Source: Sanderia malayensis
Taxonomy: Eukaryota > Cnidaria > Scyphozoa > Semaeostomeae > Pelagiidae
Length of the DNA: 64,000 nt
Reading direction: 5' to 3'
NCBI GenBank assembly: GCA_013076295.1
Contig: RQOL01000680.1
Coordinates: 164,784-228,783 of the forward strand
This document shows, piece by piece, positions 62,641 through 64,000 of the stretch. The notes beneath the pieces were generated by a model. The model worked only from the letters and a program-made list of their open reading frames with translations, made no database searches and had not been told where the DNA came from. Numbering within the stretch: position 1 is the stretch's first letter; each line of letters begins with the position of its first letter. Position numbers and translations under genes: made by a program.

Positions 62641-63955
62641 TGTATTTCAATCAGTCAGTTTTACCAGTATTTACACCAATTCATGTTTTAATTGTGGGAA
62701 TTAATGTTAACATCAGGGAAACAAAGTAAAAAAGGTGTATTCAATCAATCAGTTTTACCCGTATTTACGTGAATTCGTGTCTAAATTGTGGGAATGAATG
62801 TCAATATCACGGAAAACAGGTAAAAGAGGTGTATTCCAATCAGTGAGTTTTAACTGTATTTACCTCTTTTCATGTGTAAATTGTGGGAATGAATGTCAAT
62901 ATCACGTAAAACAAGTAAAAAGGTGTATTTTGATCAGTCATTCTTAACTGTATGTACGTAGATTCATGTGTATATTGTGGGAATGAATGTTATTATCACG
63001 GAAAGCAAGCAGAAAAAGTGCATTTAAAGCAGTCAGTTTTACCTGTATTTACGTGGATTCATGTGTAAATTGTGTGAATGAATGCTAATATTGCGGAAAA
63101 CAGGTAAAAAAAGTGTATTTCGATCATTTAGTTTTACCTGTATCTCTGTCAATAAATGTGTAAATTGTTGGATGGAATGCTAATATCACTGAGGAAGAGT
63201 AAAAAAGGTGTACTTCAATTCAACCGTGTTAGCTGTATTTTTGTGGATTCATGTGTAAATTGTGAAAATGAATGTAAATATGGCAAAAAAAATTAACAAC
63301 TGTGCAATTCAATCAGTCAATTTTATCAGTATTTACCTCTATTCATGTTTGAATTGTGGGAATGAATGTCAACATCACGCAAAACATATAAAAAAGTGTA
63401 TTTCAATAAGTCAGTTTTACCTGCATTTAGTGGATTCATTTGTAAATTGTGGCATTGAATACTACTATCACGGAAAAAGAAAAAAAGTGTATTTCAATCA
63501 GTCAGTTTTACTTGTATTTCTGTCAATTCATGTGAAACTTTGGGGAAGGACGGCCAATATCACTGTAAAAAGTAACAACTGTGTATTTCAATCAGTCAGT
63601 CTTACCAGTATTTACCTCTGTTCGTGTGTAAATTGTGGGAATGAATGTCAACATCACGTAAAACAAGTAAAAAGTGTATTTGAATAACTCCGTTTTACCT
63701 GTATCTACCTCTATTCATTTGTAAGTTGTGGGAAGGACTGCTAATATCACGGAAAACAAGTAAAAAACATGTATTTCAATTGGTCAGTTTTATCCGTATT
63801 TCGTGGATTCATGTGTAATTGTGGGAATGAAGGTTAATATCACGAAAAACAAGTAAAGGTGTATTTCAATAAGTCAATTTTATCTGTATTTTTGATTCAT
63901 GTGTAAATTGTGAGAAGAATGAAAGTATCACGGAAAAAAGTAACAACTGTGTAAT
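62641..63955 (+). repeat. 1.32 kb HOR, copy 2
   Basis: Second copy of 61321-62640. It loses quality after about 63790 (TATTTCGTGG, GTGTAATTGTGGG, TTTTTGATTCATG) and ends near the window edge, where the last 45 bases fit the monomer only loosely. Confidence 0.88.
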
Positions 63956-64000
63956 TTCAATCAATTTTTACCTATTTACTATTCATGTTGTAAATTGTGG

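Larger units (their letters stand above)
10481..64000 (+). repeat. 95 bp satellite array, right arm
   Basis: The same satellite resumes at 10481 in the same orientation and exactly in phase with the monomer broken at 7940. It then continues to the end of the window without other non-satellite DNA. Besides the 95 bp units there are recurrent deletion monomers. One of about 85 bp lacks some 10 bp before the GTGGATTCATGTG box (it reads CAGTTAAAATTATGTGG or similar). One of about 42 bp runs from GAATGAATGT directly into TTTATTTACCTCTATTC. Blocks of these subtypes are duplicated at several scales, listed separately. No region without satellite homology longer than about 80 bp was seen; the worst is near 47215-47290. 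Confidence 0.97.

Noticed and set aside
471..63687. Dozens of + strand open frames of 60-156 codons with recurring Cys pairs (CVNCGNEC-like) across the satellite
   Set aside because: They are translations of the repeat. The unit is 95 bp (2 modulo 3), so the same three peptide phrases cycle through the frames. Starts and stops fall wherever a variant monomer creates them, and single-base indels abound. No codon-level constraint or promoter is visible. The zinc-finger look comes from the constant GTAAATTGTGGGAATGAATG box.
1..64000. CRISPR array
   Set aside because: Repeats are about 95 bp and contiguous, with no unique spacers of constant length, no cas genes, and a eukaryotic context.
1..64000. 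CENP-B box in the satellite
   Set aside because: TTCG occurs in some monomers (for example TTTCGATCATTTAG, TTTTCGTGG), but the required spaced A and CGGG half is not present.

Overview
The window is almost entirely satellite DNA from a eukaryote. An AT-rich tandem repeat with a basic unit of about 95 bp (94-96 bp where I counted, plus recurrent shortened units of about 85 and 42 bp) fills 1-7940 and 10481-64000. It runs off both ends of the window, always in the same orientation, which by length is roughly 640-650 monomers. I found no credible protein-coding gene, rRNA, tRNA or CRISPR array. Long satellite, micro/minisatellites and a Helitron-type insertion point to a nuclear genome, most likely an invertebrate animal. 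The taxon cannot be fixed from this sequence, and a cnidarian or other marine invertebrate is only an impression.

The satellite is not a simple homogeneous array. Distinctive monomer variants recur in fixed order, so it is organised in nested higher-order repeats (HORs) of very different size and age. I can map: a 3.5 kb-spaced repeat at the left edge; a 1.41 kb block duplicated at 8.71 kb distance (3.9-5.3 and 12.6-14.0 kb); a 1.13 kb block duplicated at exactly 23.87 kb distance (10.8 and 34.7 kb); a 2.33 kb tandem pair (16.1-20.8 kb) decaying into mosaic copies; a 1.64 kb-spaced pair (25.5-28.4 kb); a 266 bp pair identical base for base (29.2/29.5 kb); a 5.7 kb tandem pair (36.5-48.0 kb); a 4.28 kb unit present almost three times (47.3-59.4 kb); and a 1.32 kb tandem pair at the right edge (61.3-63.96 kb). 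An out-of-register recombination junction is repeated six times between 18.4 and 44.4 kb and serves as a lineage marker.

The only non-satellite DNA is 7941-10480 (2,540 bp). It interrupts one monomer with no loss or duplication of satellite bases. At least six paralogous uninterrupted copies of the same monomer elsewhere in the window act as internal empty sites. Read on the minus strand, the insert begins TC, ends CTAG and lies between A and T, which is the signature of a non-autonomous Helitron (rolling-circle transposon). Its first 11 bases contain TAATATTAC. Inside it are a 91 bp GC-rich block duplicated at 174 bp spacing, a (CATA)n microsatellite, an 835 bp minisatellite of a 14 bp unit with its own ~196 bp super-period, and about 1.4 kb of apparently non-coding sequence.

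Many open frames exist on the + strand. They are by-products of stop-poor repeats whose unit lengths (95 and 14 bp) are both 2 modulo 3, so the same peptides cycle through all three frames. Several stretches (chiefly 39.2-41.3, 41.6-42.1, 44.2-44.5, 46.7-47.3 and 58.2-59.6 kb) carry dense single-base deletions absent from their near-identical paralogues. These look like incompletely polished long-read assembly, so small indels there should not be trusted.
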